Assembly: GCF_900111095.1 (NCBI RefSeq)
Contig: NZ_FOGB01000002.1
Coordinates: 47,395-111,394, forward strand
Direction of reading: 5' to 3'
DNA: 64,000 nucleotides
Source: Amphritea atlantica
GTDB taxonomy: Bacteria; Pseudomonadota; Gammaproteobacteria; Pseudomonadales; Balneatricaceae
In this document: one piece after another, positions 18,110 to 28,265 of the stretch
How the letters are laid out: each line of letters begins with the position of its first letter
Position numbering within the stretch: position 1 is the first letter of the stretch
Notes under the pieces: generated by a model
The model's database searches: none
Told to the model about the DNA's origin: nothing
Seen by the model: the letters and a program-made list of their open reading frames with translations, nothing else
Translations under genes and position numbers: made by a program

Positions 18110-20068
18110 TCAGACTTTGAACAGCCCTACCTGGCCATGCATACCTTCAGAAAGCGTATGCAGTTTACGGGATCGTGCCAGCCGGGTATCGGCATTTTCC
18201 AACATCTGATCGGCAATCATTTTGATCCGACTGGTATTCTCAGCAATACCACTGTTAACCATACTCTGCTCCTCGGTTGCGGTTGCAATCTGAGCAGACA
18301 TATCGCTGATATTATTGACTGAATCGGTTATCAGAATCAGCTGTTCATAAGCCTGGTTCGCCTCTTCAACAGAGCTCTGAGCCATCGCTTCACTGCTGGC
18401 CATAATAGATACAGCCTGTTGCATGGTTGACTGCAGTGTCGCAATCATATTGCGTATATCCGCGGTGGATACAGTGGTTTTTTGTGAAAGACTACGAACT
18501 TCATCGGCCACCACCGCAAAACCACGGCCATTGTCGCCTGCCCGGGCCGCTTCGATTGCGGCATTTAACGCTAACAGGTTGGTTTGCTCTGCTATTCCCT
18601 GAATTGTCCCCAGAATCGAGTTGATCTGCTGTGAGTGTTCACTCAGCTTAAGGATGACCTGCGATGCCGTACTCACCTCTCCCGCCAGATCACCAATCGA
18701 ATCCCGGGCTTTCATCACTACCGCCTGACCCTGCTGACTAAAACGGGCACTTTCACTGGCGGCATGGGAGGTGTTTTCAGCATTCGCGGCAATATCCTGC
18801 GTCGCCGCCGACATCTCCTCGACTGATGTCGCTACCAGAGTAATCTGATCCTGCTGCAGTTTGACCTCATCCATAGAGTTATTGGCGCTCTCTGCTGCGG
18901 CATCAGCACTGGTTTTCAGATCACCCGACAGGCCGACAATCTGTTGAATGATCGATTGCAGCTTTTCAATAAACTGATTGAATGACCGGGACAACTCACC
19001 GACCTCATCATTTGATGTGATCGGTAACCGGGTAGTCAGATCCCCCTCGCCCTCAGCGATGCTTTTCAAAACCGCAGCCACACTGTCGATCGGCCGGGTA
19101 ATCAGCTTGGAAAAGAAAGCACCGATGATGATAAACAGTGCTATCAGAAGCGCGGCGATAACCAGCGATAACCAGGCAATATTATTGGCCGTCTGATAAA
19201 CCTCACTGGAGGGTACCAACGCCACAAAACGCCATCCCAGTGCAGAGGATTTAACCACTTTGGCGAGATAGTGTTCGCCGTTTCGCTCCACCTCCAGTAA
19301 ACCAGAGTCCACCGATGCCAGTTGCTTAAACAGCGGGCTGTTCAGCTCATCGATTTTTTTAAAGTTATGCTCGGGAAAGAGTGGATCAACTAACACCGTG
19401 CCGTTGTCTTCAATCAGCAGGATATGCCCACGCTCACCAATTTTGATCTGCTGCACAATCTCCGTCAGCTGTTTTACAGAGACATCCATCGACTGCACCC
19501 CGATAACCTTGCCTGAACTGTCAGTAATCGTCTTAGCGGTACCGACGAAGGTGGCGTCGTCACCCGCCCAGTAATAAGCCTCGGTACGCACTACCTCACC
19601 AGGATGCTCCAGTGCTTTTTTATACCACGGACGGGGACGGGGATCGTACGCATCTTTCATGGCAACATCAGGCCACTGAATGTAACCGCCGTCAGCACGA
19701 CCGGAATACACATAAGCCAGCCCGGGATGGGTTTGACCAAACTTCTCGTAAATACGGAACAGCTCCGCCTCCTTTCCCCCGGCACTCAGATGTGATTTGA
19801 AACTACCAGGCCCATTAAGAAAATTGGATAAATTGAAGCTGTTATCTTTCACCAGCGGAAGATCCGCCACGTAAGTTACATTATCGGCAATGGCTTTAAA
19901 AAAGAGGGTAAACGCATTATCGATCTGAGTGATCTCTTTACGACTGCTGGTTTCAAAGTTATCCAGCGCCGTCACTCTGGCTTCATATATTGAAAATGAA
20001 GAGATAATAAGGATTGGCACAATGACCGATACAGTAATGAAGGCCAGCAATTTTGTACGAATTTTCAT
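18110..20068 (-). CDS. Methyl-accepting chemotaxis protein with dCache-type sensor
   Basis: A 652-residue transmembrane chemoreceptor: first membrane segment at about residues 8-28, a periplasmic dCache-type double sensor domain to about residue 275 ([26 protein letters not shown] is typical), a second membrane segment at about 283-308, a HAMP domain, and a cytoplasmic signalling domain. The receptor tip reads [42 protein letters not shown]. It passes ligand signals to CheA/CheW. The ligand is unknown; the DPRPRPWYK type often binds amino acids or amines. A FliA-like promoter is seen upstream. Confidence 0.92.
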   Translation of the reverse strand: MKIRTKLLAFITVSVIVPILIISSFSIYEARVTALDNFETSSRKEITQIDNAFTLFFKAIADNVTYVADLPLVKDNSFNLSNFLNGPGSFKSHLSAGGKEAELFRIYEKFGQTHPGLAYVYSGRADGGYIQWPDVAMKDAYDPRPRPWYKKALEHPGEVVRTEAYYWAGDDATFVGTAKTITDSSGKVIGVQSMDVSVKQLTEIVQQIKIGERGHILLIEDNGTVLVDPLFPEHNFKKIDELNSPLFKQLASVDSGLLEVERNGEHYLAKVVKSSALGWRFVALVPSSEVYQTANNIAWLSLVIAALLIALFIIIGAFFSKLITRPIDSVAAVLKSIAEGEGDLTTRLPITSNDEVGELSRSFNQFIEKLQSIIQQIVGLSGDLKTSADAAAESANNSMDEVKLQQDQITLVATSVEEMSAATQDIAANAENTSHAASESARFSQQGQAVVMKARDSIGDLAGEVSTASQVILKLSEHSQQINSILGTIQGIAEQTNLLALNAAIEAARAGDNGRGFAVVADEVRSLSQKTTVSTADIRNMIATLQSTMQQAVSIMASSEAMAQSSVEEANQAYEQLILITDSVNNISDMSAQIATATEEQSMVNSGIAENTSRIKMIADQMLENADTRLARSRKLHTLSEGMHGQVGLFKV

Positions 20069-20140
20069 AGTACGGCTCGGGGAATCGTTATTGTTGTGTC
20101 AGAAACATCATCCGTGACCGCTAAAGATCGAATCAGCCTG

Positions 20141-20167
20141 ATATCGGTCATGTAACGGAGGCGATTA
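20141..20167 (-). promoter_or_regulatory. Candidate sigma-28 (FliA) promoter of chemoreceptor gene
   Basis: The minus strand has TAATCGCC, an 11-base spacer and ACCGATAT, similar to the flagellar-sigma pattern TAAAGTTT-N11-GCCGATAA. It lies about 65 bases upstream of the chemoreceptor start. Confidence 0.4.
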
Positions 20168-20261
20168 TGGCAGAAACCGCCATACTATACTTTCGTATGA
20201 CAACCAGATTGGGTAACAAAAACGACGTTAGTGCAGGGAGAAAATACCCGCCAGAAAGACA

Positions 20262-20303
20262 GGGCCTGAAAACTAAAACGATCTGTTTTTCGAAATCAGG
20301 CCC
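20262..20303. other. Inverted repeat in glmS-chemoreceptor gap
   Basis: Perfect arms GGGCCTGA (20262-20269) and TCAGGCCC (20296-20303) are separated by 26 bases. It lies about 80 bases downstream of glmS; no T run is attached. The rest of the 20069-20384 gap shows nothing beyond the FliA-like promoter. Confidence 0.35.
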
Positions 20304-20384
20304 GGAGATGACTCGTTGTCGTCAGTATTTCGGGTTCTCTCCCTATAACCTAACGACAAAAATTACAGCGCTATCAGGTAACCA

Positions 20385-22214
20385 TCACTCCACCGTGACC
20401 GATTTCGCCAGGTTACGCGGCTGATCCACATCGGTGCCCTTCAGACAAGCGACATAATAGGCCAGCAGTTGCAGCGGTATTGAGTAGATAATCGGTGCCA
20501 TCACCGTGGGTACATCCGGCAGGGTGATCAGTTCGAGATCATTCCCGGGTTTCACCTGGGCTTTGGAATCGGCGAACAGGAACAGTTTTCCGCCCCTTGC
20601 ACGCACCTCCTCCAGATTCGCCTGCAGTTTTTCCAGCAGGGAGTTGTTCGGTGCGATCGCCACGACCGGCATATCCTCATCTACCAGCGCCAGAGGACCA
20701 TGTTTCAACTCACCGGCCGGGTAAGCTTCTGCATGGATATAGGAGATCTCTTTCAACTTGAGAGCGCCTTCAACGGCAACAGGATAGATAGTGCCACGCC
20801 CCAGAAACAGGGCATGGTGTTTATCGACAAAATGCTCAGCCATTTTCTGAATCTGCGGATCCAGCGCCAACACCTGCTCAGTGAGGCCAATCAGTTGCTC
20901 CAGCTGGGCAACGATCTCCTGCTCATCGTCAAAACCGTAGCGGCGCGCCAGCACCAGGGTGGTCAGCATCAGTACCACTAGCTGACTGGTAAAGGCTTTG
21001 GTTGACGCCACGCCAATTTCCGGTCCGGCATTGGTCATGATCGCCAGATCGGACTCACGCACCAGAGAGCTGCCAGCAACATTACAGATAGACAAAAATC
21101 CAAGATAGCTCTGTTCTTTCGCCTCCCGCAGTGCGGACAGGGTATCGGCAGTTTCACCGGACTGGGAGATGGTGATAAACAGTGTGCCAGGCATACACAC
21201 CGTTTTGCGATAGCGGAACTCGCTGGCCACCTCCACCATACAGGGGATACCCACCAGTTTTTCGATCCAGTAACGGGCCACCACACCGGCGTTATAGCTG
21301 GTGCCACAGGCGACGATCTGCACCATTTTCACCTGATCAAACAGCTCCGATGCACCGCTGCCAAATACCTGCTCCAGCACATGTCCCTGATGGATCCGAC
21401 CTTCAAGCACCCGGGCGATCACATCCGGCTGTTCATAGATCTCTTTGAGCATATAGTGACGATACAGGCCTTTATCTGCCGCATCATGACCATGCTCAAA
21501 GCGCTGCACCTCACGGGTGACAGGCTCACCGGCAAGGCTCTCAACCTTAATATCTGAGCGGGTAATGGCAGCAACATCCCCCTCTTCCAGATAGATAAAG
21601 CGATCAGTCACCTGCAACAGAGCCAGCGGATCAGAGGCGATAAAATTTTCCTCAACGCCCACTCCGATCACCAGCGGGCTACCCATGCGGGTCGCCAGTA
21701 GCAGATCCGGCTGCTGCTGATCGATAACTGCCAGCGCATAGGCGCCATCCAGCCGCTTTAAGCTCTCTTTCAACGCCACTTCAAGGCTTTTACCGGCCAT
21801 CACTTCCCGGTAGATCAGGTGGGTCACCACCTCGGTATCGGTGTCGGATAAAAACTGATATCCGTCAGCGACCAGCTCTGCTTTCAACGCGGTATGATTT
21901 TCAATGATGCCGTTATGCACGACAGCAATACGGTCAGCAGACAGATGCGGGTGAGCATTACGCTGTTCCGGCTTACCATGAGTTGCCCAGCGGGTATGCG
22001 CTATCCCCAGATAACCCGGCAGAGGCGATCCGGTCAGGGCCGCATCCAGTTGTGCCACCTTGCCCACCCGCTTCAGGTGATCAAGCTGGCCTGTCTGACT
22101 ATTTAAAACGGCCATACCCGCAGAGTCATAGCCCCGATATTCGAGTCGTTTAAGGCCTTCCAGCAGAATCGCTGAAATATTCCGGCCAGCAATCGCCCCT
22201 ACTATTCCACACAT
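20385..22214 (-). CDS. glmS: Glucosamine-fructose-6-phosphate aminotransferase
   Basis: A 609-residue enzyme that converts fructose 6-phosphate and glutamine to glucosamine 6-phosphate, the first committed step to UDP-GlcNAc. The N-terminal nucleophile Cys2 (MCGIVGAIAGR) begins a class II glutaminase domain with HTRWATHG. Two SIS isomerase domains follow (CGTSYNAG, SQSGETADT, STKAF). The C-terminus, NLAKSVTVE, is typical. It lies 12 bases after glmU. In many bacteria this 3' end is the Tn7 attachment site; no Tn7 genes are present here. Full-length and apparently functional. Confidence 0.97.
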   Translation of the reverse strand: MCGIVGAIAGRNISAILLEGLKRLEYRGYDSAGMAVLNSQTGQLDHLKRVGKVAQLDAALTGSPLPGYLGIAHTRWATHGKPEQRNAHPHLSADRIAVVHNGIIENHTALKAELVADGYQFLSDTDTEVVTHLIYREVMAGKSLEVALKESLKRLDGAYALAVIDQQQPDLLLATRMGSPLVIGVGVEENFIASDPLALLQVTDRFIYLEEGDVAAITRSDIKVESLAGEPVTREVQRFEHGHDAADKGLYRHYMLKEIYEQPDVIARVLEGRIHQGHVLEQVFGSGASELFDQVKMVQIVACGTSYNAGVVARYWIEKLVGIPCMVEVASEFRYRKTVCMPGTLFITISQSGETADTLSALREAKEQSYLGFLSICNVAGSSLVRESDLAIMTNAGPEIGVASTKAFTSQLVVLMLTTLVLARRYGFDDEQEIVAQLEQLIGLTEQVLALDPQIQKMAEHFVDKHHALFLGRGTIYPVAVEGALKLKEISYIHAEAYPAGELKHGPLALVDEDMPVVAIAPNNSLLEKLQANLEEVRARGGKLFLFADSKAQVKPGNDLELITLPDVPTVMAPIIYSIPLQLLAYYVACLKGTDVDQPRNLAKSVTVE

Positions 22215-22226
22215 AACTCTGCTTCC

Positions 22227-23594
22227 TTATGATTTTTTAACCGGCCGTTGCCAGTTATTCAGATTAGTCTGTTTAGCGCGTGTAATAGCGAGTTGATCCG
22301 CCTGAACCTCTTTTGTGATAGTAGAGCCTGCGCCGATGGTCGCACCTGCCCCCACTTTAACCGGTGCCACCAGCGCCGTGTTTGAGCCGATAAAAGCACC
22401 ATCACCAATCTCAGTGGTCGACTTATTAACGCCATCGTAATTGCAGGTAATGGTGCCGGCACCGACATTGACGTCTGCCCCAACCTCGGCATCACCGATA
22501 TAACTCAGATGGTTTACCTTACTACCCTCACCGATATTCGCTTTCTTGGTCTCAACAAAGTTACCAATTTTGGCGTTGTTTGCCAGATGGCTGCCGGGCC
22601 GCAGCCGGGCAAAGGGACCGATATCACAGTTGTCCGCCACCACCGCTTCATCCAGCAGGGAGTTTGCTTTGATATGGGTGCCGCAACCGATTACCGAATC
22701 CTTAATAATACAGTTGGCTTCGATGGTAACGTTATCACCAATCTCCACCTTTCCTTCAAGAATCACATTGATATCGATGGCCACATCATGACCCACGCTG
22801 ACCTCTCCCCGCACATCAATCCGCGCCGGATCTGCCAGCGAAACCCCGTCCAGCATCAGTGCTTCCGCCTGACGCCGCTGATACCAACGCTCCAGTTCGG
22901 CCTGTTGCAGACGATTATTAACGCCCTGCACCTCCTGTTCGGTGGCTGGCTGAATCGCCTGAATACGGACGCCCTGTTCTGCCGCCATCGCGATAATATC
23001 GGTGAGATAGTATTCACCCTGAGCATTATTTGCGGAAAGCTGCGGTATCCACTCTCTTAACAGCGCCGTTGGCAGCGCCAGAATACCGGTATTCACTTCG
23101 GTGATTGCCCGTTGCGCATCACTGGCATCCTTATGTTCTACAATCGCTACAACATCGCCCGCATCGCTACGTACAATCCGGCCATAACCGGTCGGATCTG
23201 CCAGATTCACCGTCAGTAAACCAAACTGTCCACGCTCTGCGATCTTCACCAGCTCGGCCATGGTTTCAGGCCGGGTAAGCGGTACATCACCATAGAGTAC
23301 CAGTACTACCCCATTGTCAGAGATATTTGGCATTGCCTGAGCCACTGCATGACCGGTCCCCAGCTGTTCAGCCTGCAAAGAAAACTGTACAGCCTGTCCT
23401 GACAGCGCGGTTTCTACCTGTTGCGCGCCATGTCCGATAACGATATGGGTACGGGCGTTTTCCAGTGCCTTGGCGCTATCGATCACATGCTGCAGCATCG
23501 GTTTGCCACCAATGGTGTGCAGCACTTTAGGCAGAGTTGATTTCATCCGGCTACCCTGGCCTGCGGCCAGAATAACGATATCAAGAGTATTCAA
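22227..23594 (-). CDS. glmU: Bifunctional GlcNAc-1-P uridyltransferase / GlcN-1-P acetyltransferase
   Basis: A 455-residue enzyme, the usual length. The N-terminal pyrophosphorylase domain has the nucleotide-binding motif [18 protein letters not shown], then YGDVPL and EVNTG. The C-terminal left-handed beta-helix shows hexapeptide repeats ([41 protein letters not shown]). It makes UDP-GlcNAc for peptidoglycan and lipopolysaccharide. It is co-transcribed with glmS and together they form the hexosamine operon. Confidence 0.97.
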   Translation of the reverse strand: MNTLDIVILAAGQGSRMKSTLPKVLHTIGGKPMLQHVIDSAKALENARTHIVIGHGAQQVETALSGQAVQFSLQAEQLGTGHAVAQAMPNISDNGVVLVLYGDVPLTRPETMAELVKIAERGQFGLLTVNLADPTGYGRIVRSDAGDVVAIVEHKDASDAQRAITEVNTGILALPTALLREWIPQLSANNAQGEYYLTDIIAMAAEQGVRIQAIQPATEQEVQGVNNRLQQAELERWYQRRQAEALMLDGVSLADPARIDVRGEVSVGHDVAIDINVILEGKVEIGDNVTIEANCIIKDSVIGCGTHIKANSLLDEAVVADNCDIGPFARLRPGSHLANNAKIGNFVETKKANIGEGSKVNHLSYIGDAEVGADVNVGAGTITCNYDGVNKSTTEIGDGAFIGSNTALVAPVKVGAGATIGAGSTITKEVQADQLAITRAKQTNLNNWQRPVKKS

Positions 23595-23731
23595 AACAGA
23601 GGTATCCCTGGTTAATTACAGCAATGGCCGATCCGGCGACCCGCTGCTGTTGACACAAACAGTAATTTAACAGAACTTTAATCTAACTGGTTTCAGATGC
23701 AATATTAAATGTCAGAGAAAAATTGACAATT

Positions 23732-24472
23732 ATGAATAATGAACTGTTTAAGCTGCTGGGACTGACACCCCGGGAGATCACCCTTTACCGCGCGCTGCTC
23801 TCTCTGGGCCCCAGTGCGATCCGCACCGTTGCCGAAAAAGCGGGAATCAATCGCGGCACAACCTACGACTGCCTGAAAGAGATGCAGCAGAAAGGGCTGG
23901 TCACCTATCTGCCAAAAGGCAAACGTCGGCTGTTTTCCGCCCGCGAGCCTGAGGTATTGCTACAGATGGCAGAGGAGCGACGTCACTCTCTCAATTCGGC
24001 TATCGATCAGCTGAAAAACCGTGTCGTACCGGAGCTGCACCACCTGATGCCCGACTTTAATACTGCCAATGTCAGCTATTACGAAGGGGACAGCGGCATC
24101 GAACAGGTTCTCAGGGATATACTCAACACCGTCGAGACGCAACAACCTAAGAGCTATTCAGTATTCTCTTCAAAGCCGATACGACCCCACCTTTATCGCC
24201 CGTTTCCTAACTTTACTGCGCAGCGAATTCTGAAGGGTATCGAAGTAAAAGTGATCGCCATCGGAGACGGCGGTGAAGATGCGGAACTCAGCGCCCGTAA
24301 GTGGATTAAAACTGAAGGTAGGGTTGATGCCGCCTATATCGCCGTTTATCCCCCCAAATGCGCGATTATCTCCCTGGCATCGGCCAACTACCCAACGGCA
24401 GTGGTGATTGAATCGAAAGAGGTGGCCGCCGCCCAGAAGATCATCTTTGATACCCTGTGGGGACTGTTGTAA
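23732..24472 (+). CDS. TrmB-like winged-helix regulator
   Basis: A 246-residue protein. Its first 70 residues form a TrmB/MarR-type winged helix (LGLTPREITLYRALLSLGPSAIRTVAEKAGINRGTTYDCLKEMQQKGLV). The remaining part resembles the phospholipase-D-like effector region of TrmB sugar regulators. The frame extends to a TTG at 23723, but the ATG at 23732 fits the domain start better. It lies about 100 bases upstream of, and codirectional with, the membrane-stress operon and might regulate it; no operator was recognised. Confidence 0.75.
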   Translation: MNNELFKLLGLTPREITLYRALLSLGPSAIRTVAEKAGINRGTTYDCLKEMQQKGLVTYLPKGKRRLFSAREPEVLLQMAEERRHSLNSAIDQLKNRVVPELHHLMPDFNTANVSYYEGDSGIEQVLRDILNTVETQQPKSYSVFSSKPIRPHLYRPFPNFTAQRILKGIEVKVIAIGDGGEDAELSARKWIKTEGRVDAAYIAVYPPKCAIISLASANYPTAVVIESKEVAAAQKIIFDTLWGLL

Positions 24473-24571
24473 GCAAAAAATAATTCCGTTTTGCTTGCTG
24501 TTTACGATTGTATACTGATATATATAGCTCAGTTTTGGATGGAACCTAATTGATGCAAATGGAGCTTTGCA

Positions 24572-25066
24572 ATGAAATCTATCCCTATCAGTGTTCGACT
24601 CTCCCCTGCCGAAGCCGCATTTCTGGCTGACTTTACGGCACCTGATGCGGTTACACCCAGTGACAAACTTCGCTTTATTATTAACAAAGTACGTAAAGAA
24701 GAACACGCACCACACTCACTGGCAGACTCTAAACAAAGAGCGTCGGGCTATCTTGCTCCGGCCCTGGCAGTTATTGAACAGGCAGAATCCCGCTGTCAGA
24801 AACAATCCTCCCTATTGGCAACCCAGCACTACTGGCTGGAAAGATCCCTGTCCTCACTGCTATTCCATGCGGGCAATATTAAACAGTCAGACGACGCCAT
24901 TCAGCTGTATGAACGTGAGTGTCTCAAGCTACTGGTGAATACCACCGGGCAACAGTTGCGCCAGCTGAAACCACCCCTGAGCAGCAGTCACAATCCAGAC
25001 ATACTAGACAACGTGCGACACAAACTAGATGAATTAATGAACGTCCAAGGAGTGAACGATGAATGA
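24572..25066 (+). CDS. Unknown protein, possible ribbon-helix-helix N-terminus, first gene of PspA-flotillin operon
   Basis: A 164-residue protein I do not recognise. The N-terminus (IPISVRLSPAEAAFLADF, then TPSDKLRFIINK) has the pattern of a ribbon-helix-helix strand followed by two helices. The rest is helical, with no membrane segment or signal peptide. Its stop overlaps the start of the PspA-like gene by 8 bases, implying tight coexpression. It may be an operon autoregulator or a soluble partner of the PspA-like protein; neither is shown. Confidence 0.6.
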   Translation: MKSIPISVRLSPAEAAFLADFTAPDAVTPSDKLRFIINKVRKEEHAPHSLADSKQRASGYLAPALAVIEQAESRCQKQSSLLATQHYWLERSLSSLLFHAGNIKQSDDAIQLYERECLKLLVNTTGQQLRQLKPPLSSSHNPDILDNVRHKLDELMNVQGVNDE

Positions 25067-25748
25067 GTCAATTACCAGCCGGGTTGGCCGCATAATCAGT
25101 GGAAGTCTCAATGCACTGGTTAACTCAATAGAAGATTCGGCACCTGAAATGATTCTGGAGGAGGCGCTGAGAGAGGTGGACAGCGCGATCGATCAGGTCA
25201 GAGTTGAGCTGGGGCAGATAGCCGCCAGAAAACACCAGGCCAGCACCCGCTTGATGGAAACCAGCGGTCTGCATGAAGAGTTGAGTAGCAAAATACAGGT
25301 TGCGCTGGCCGAAGGCAGAGAGGACCTTGCCGAAGCGGGGATAGCCCATCAGCTGGATATCGAAGCGCAGATTCCGGTGCTGGAAAAGTCGATCTCTGAA
25401 GCGGGTGAAAAAGAGAAAGAGCTTGATGGCTATATCCAGGCACTGGCGGCTAAAAAGCGCGAGATGAAAGAGGAACTGCAAAAGCTGCTGGCGTTGAAAA
25501 ATGCCTCGGCTATCCCGGACCATCAGAGCGCCGAAAACAGCGGCTCCGATGTTGCAGCCAAAGTGGCTAAAGCCGAATCTGCATTTGAGCGGATTATTGA
25601 AAAACAGACCGCCTATTCCAATGTAAACAAAAACAGCGCTGAAAACGCTGCGAAACTGGCGGAGCTGGACGAACTTAACCGCACCAATCGCATTAAAGAG
25701 CGCCTGGCGTTGCTTAAGTCAAACAGTGAAGACAGCGGTAATGTTTGA
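25059..25748 (+). CDS. PspA/IM30 family membrane-stress protein
   Basis: A 229-residue almost wholly helical, coiled-coil protein of the PspA/IM30/Vipp1 family. The N-terminus (SRVGRIISGSLNALVNSIEDSAPEMILEEALREVD) gives the amphipathic helix and the family start, followed by long heptad stretches and a KVAKAESAFERI tail segment. These ESCRT-III-like proteins polymerise on stressed inner membranes. The YqiJ- and flotillin-like genes follow directly, overlapping or closely spaced. This is distinct from the classical pspABC arrangement: no PspF, PspB or PspC is seen. Confidence 0.82.
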   Translation: MNESITSRVGRIISGSLNALVNSIEDSAPEMILEEALREVDSAIDQVRVELGQIAARKHQASTRLMETSGLHEELSSKIQVALAEGREDLAEAGIAHQLDIEAQIPVLEKSISEAGEKEKELDGYIQALAAKKREMKEELQKLLALKNASAIPDHQSAENSGSDVAAKVAKAESAFERIIEKQTAYSNVNKNSAENAAKLAELDELNRTNRIKERLALLKSNSEDSGNV

Positions 25749-26403
25749 GTTTCTCACCCTGAGTGGCAACTTCCCCTTCACTCTCTCGCTGACAGTGATG
25801 GTGATTCTGGCGCTGCTTGAAGGCGCCGGCCTTGTTGTCGGGCTGGCATTTTCCTCCATGCTGGAAACACTGTTACCGGATCTCAGTGTCGATGTTGATG
25901 CAGCGGATATTCCCGATAGCGGCCTTATCAGCCGGATACTCGGTTGGTTTTATATTGGCCAGGTACCCTTTCTGGTTTTGCTGATTATCCTGCTCACCTA
26001 TTTCGGCCTTGCCGGTCTGTTTGTGCAGAGTATGTATCGCGCTGTTACCGGGCATCTGCTGTACAACTGGCTGGCGATCATTCCGGCAACGTTACTGACG
26101 CTTCCCCTGACACGGGTTTCAGTCAAAGGGGTCGCCAGTGTATTGCCAAAAGATGAATCCGAAGCGGTATCCAGTGATAGCTTTATCGGCAGAGTCGCCG
26201 TGGTCACCACCGGAACAGCCCGGGTGGGCAGCCCGGCTCAGGCTAAAGTCAAAGATCAGCATGGGCAAACCCATTATCTGATGGTGGAGCCTGACAAACA
26301 CCAGCCAGATCAGCCTCAGGGGTCCCAGGTGCTTATCATTAAACAGCAACAGAGTACCTTTATCGTGATCCCAAATACCAACCCAAACCTCGTTAATCAA
26401 TAA
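25741..26403 (+). CDS. yqiJ: YqiJ-like membrane protein with OB-fold domain
   Basis: A 220-residue protein resembling E. coli YqiJ. It has three or four hydrophobic segments in the first 125 residues (about 10-35, 70-95, 100-120), then an OB-fold domain of the NfeD type at about 140-215, including FIGRVAVVTTGTARVGSPAQAKVKDQHGQTHYLMVEP. NfeD-like proteins act with flotillin/SPFH proteins, and the partner gene follows 17 bases later. A GTG at 25726 is possible, but the ATG at 25741 matches YqiJ better and overlaps the PspA-like stop by 8 bases. Confidence 0.82.
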   Translation: MFEFLTLSGNFPFTLSLTVMVILALLEGAGLVVGLAFSSMLETLLPDLSVDVDAADIPDSGLISRILGWFYIGQVPFLVLLIILLTYFGLAGLFVQSMYRAVTGHLLYNWLAIIPATLLTLPLTRVSVKGVASVLPKDESEAVSSDSFIGRVAVVTTGTARVGSPAQAKVKDQHGQTHYLMVEPDKHQPDQPQGSQVLIIKQQQSTFIVIPNTNPNLVNQ

Positions 26404-26420
26404 AAGGAATTATTCAGATT

Positions 26421-28160
26421 ATGTACTTCGACATCACTGAACTTGGCACTGTTGCTGCCATCATAATTATTGGCCTTATCGCCATCGGCTTAATAATGGC
26501 ACGACTCTATCGTCGTGCCTCAAAGGAAACCTCTTTCGTCCGCACGGGTTTTGGTGGACAGAAAGTGATTGTCAACGGCGGCGCGATCGTCTTACCCGTG
26601 CTGCACGAGATCATTCCGGTCAATATGAATACGCTCCGGTTGGAGGTGAAACGGGCCAATGAGCAGGCACTGATCACCCGCGACCGGATGCGCGTCGATG
26701 TTCTGGCAGAGTTTTATGTCCGCGTTCAGCCCACCGTAGAGTCTATCGCCAACGCCGCCCAGACACTGGGTATGCGCACCATGGAACCGGAAGCTCTGAA
26801 AGAGCTGGTTGAGGGTAAATTTGTTGATGCCCTGCGCGCTGTAGCTGCCGAGATGGCGATGTACGAACTGCATGAACAGCGGGTCGACTTCGTGCAAAAA
26901 GTGCAGCAGGTGGTTTCTGAAGACCTGTTAAAAAACGGCCTCGAACTTGAATCCGTGTCTCTCACCGGTCTCGACCAGACAGGTAAACAGTATTTTAATC
27001 CGGATAACGCCTTCGATGCCGAGGGTCTGACCAAACTGACAGAGGCGATTGAAGAGCGCCGCAAACGCCGTAATGAGATCGAACAGGAAACTGAGGTCAG
27101 TATCGCCAGTAAAAACCTTGAGGCGGAAAAGCAGCGTTTAGAGATCACCCGTGATCAGGAATATGCCCGACTGCAACAATCCCGCGAGGTCGAAATCCGT
27201 AAAGCGACCATCGAAGCGGAGATCATGCGCGAACAGGCAGAGAACAAACGTGCTGCAGAACAGGCCCAGATTGTCGCCGAGCAGCAAACAGAACAATCCC
27301 GCATCAGTTCCGAGCAGGCAGTCGAAGAGGGCCGTATCGGCATGGCCCGCCTGTTGAGGGAGAAAGAGATTGAAAAAAGCAAAGCGATTGAAAGTGCTGA
27401 AATTGAAAAGCGCCGCACGTTAGAACTGTCTGAACAGGATAAATCGATCGCTATTGCCCAAAAATCTACTGAGCAATCGGTTGCCGAAGCCGAAGCAAGT
27501 CGTGCCCGCTCTGAAGCGGTGAAAGCCGATGAACAGGTCATCACTGTGCGGGAAACCGAGATTGCTGAGCGTGATAAACAGATCGAGCTGGTGGAAGCGG
27601 CAAAAGAAGCAGAACGCAACGCTATCAGTATCAAAGTCGGTGCTCAGGCTGAGAAGGAAGCTGCAGAAGATCATGCTGAAGCGGTACGTATTCAAGCCCA
27701 TGCCGATGCTGATAAGCAACTGATCAGTGCGGAAGCACAGAACAAGTCTGAAAAACTCTCCGCTGAAGCTGCTGAGATCCGCAACCGGGTCGATGCGGAA
27801 GGCAAGCGCGCCCTCAATGAAGCCGAGAACCTGCTTGCAGCTGAGCAGATCACCCGTCAGATCAAACTGGCAGTCATCGAACGGCTTCCGGACATTATCC
27901 GTGAAAGTGTTAAGCCGATGGAGCAGATCGATGGTATTAAAATCTTTCAGGTTGATGGTTTGAACGGTTCGGGTTCAAGCGTGACCGAAGGCGGTGAAGC
28001 TAACGCCTCCAGCCTGGCAGATCAGATGGTTAGCAGTGCCCTGCGGTACAAAGCCCAGGCCCCTCTGGTTGACGGGTTGCTCGAAGAGATCGGTCTGAAA
28101 GGCGATTCTCTGAACGGTTTAACTTCAGCCCTGGCAGACAAAGAACTGACTAGATCCTAG
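26421..28160 (+). CDS. yqiK: Flotillin-family protein (YqiK-like)
   Basis: A 579-residue flotillin. It has a membrane segment at about residues 10-30, an SPFH domain at about 35-215 (TSFVRTGFGGQKVIVNGGAIVLPVLHEIIPVNM), a very long Glu/Ala/Lys-rich coiled coil from about 215 to 490, and a C-terminal flotillin tail. Flotillins scaffold detergent-resistant membrane domains and influence fluidity and protein clustering. It is the last gene of the four-gene operon and is followed by a strong terminator. Confidence 0.9.
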   Translation: MYFDITELGTVAAIIIIGLIAIGLIMARLYRRASKETSFVRTGFGGQKVIVNGGAIVLPVLHEIIPVNMNTLRLEVKRANEQALITRDRMRVDVLAEFYVRVQPTVESIANAAQTLGMRTMEPEALKELVEGKFVDALRAVAAEMAMYELHEQRVDFVQKVQQVVSEDLLKNGLELESVSLTGLDQTGKQYFNPDNAFDAEGLTKLTEAIEERRKRRNEIEQETEVSIASKNLEAEKQRLEITRDQEYARLQQSREVEIRKATIEAEIMREQAENKRAAEQAQIVAEQQTEQSRISSEQAVEEGRIGMARLLREKEIEKSKAIESAEIEKRRTLELSEQDKSIAIAQKSTEQSVAEAEASRARSEAVKADEQVITVRETEIAERDKQIELVEAAKEAERNAISIKVGAQAEKEAAEDHAEAVRIQAHADADKQLISAEAQNKSEKLSAEAAEIRNRVDAEGKRALNEAENLLAAEQITRQIKLAVIERLPDIIRESVKPMEQIDGIKIFQVDGLNGSGSSVTEGGEANASSLADQMVSSALRYKAQAPLVDGLLEEIGLKGDSLNGLTSALADKELTRS

Positions 28161-28184
28161 AGTCGCTGCTCTATCTGCAGACAT

Positions 28185-28212
28185 AAAAAACCACCTGCAA
28201 AGGTGGTTTTTA
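28185..28212. terminator. Bidirectional terminator after yqiK
   Basis: Arms AAAACCACCT and AGGTGGTTTT with a 4-base loop and flanking A/T runs. It serves the plus-strand flotillin operon and the convergent lipoprotein operon. Confidence 0.88.
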
Positions 28213-28265
28213 TTTAGCTGCAATTAACCGACGCTATTTATCAATCGGTCAACAATTTAAGAGTA

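Noticed and set aside
17793..20384. Tn7-type insertion downstream of glmS
   Set aside because: No tnsABCDE genes, terminal repeats or target duplication were recognised; only the glmS remnant and a chemoreceptor are there.
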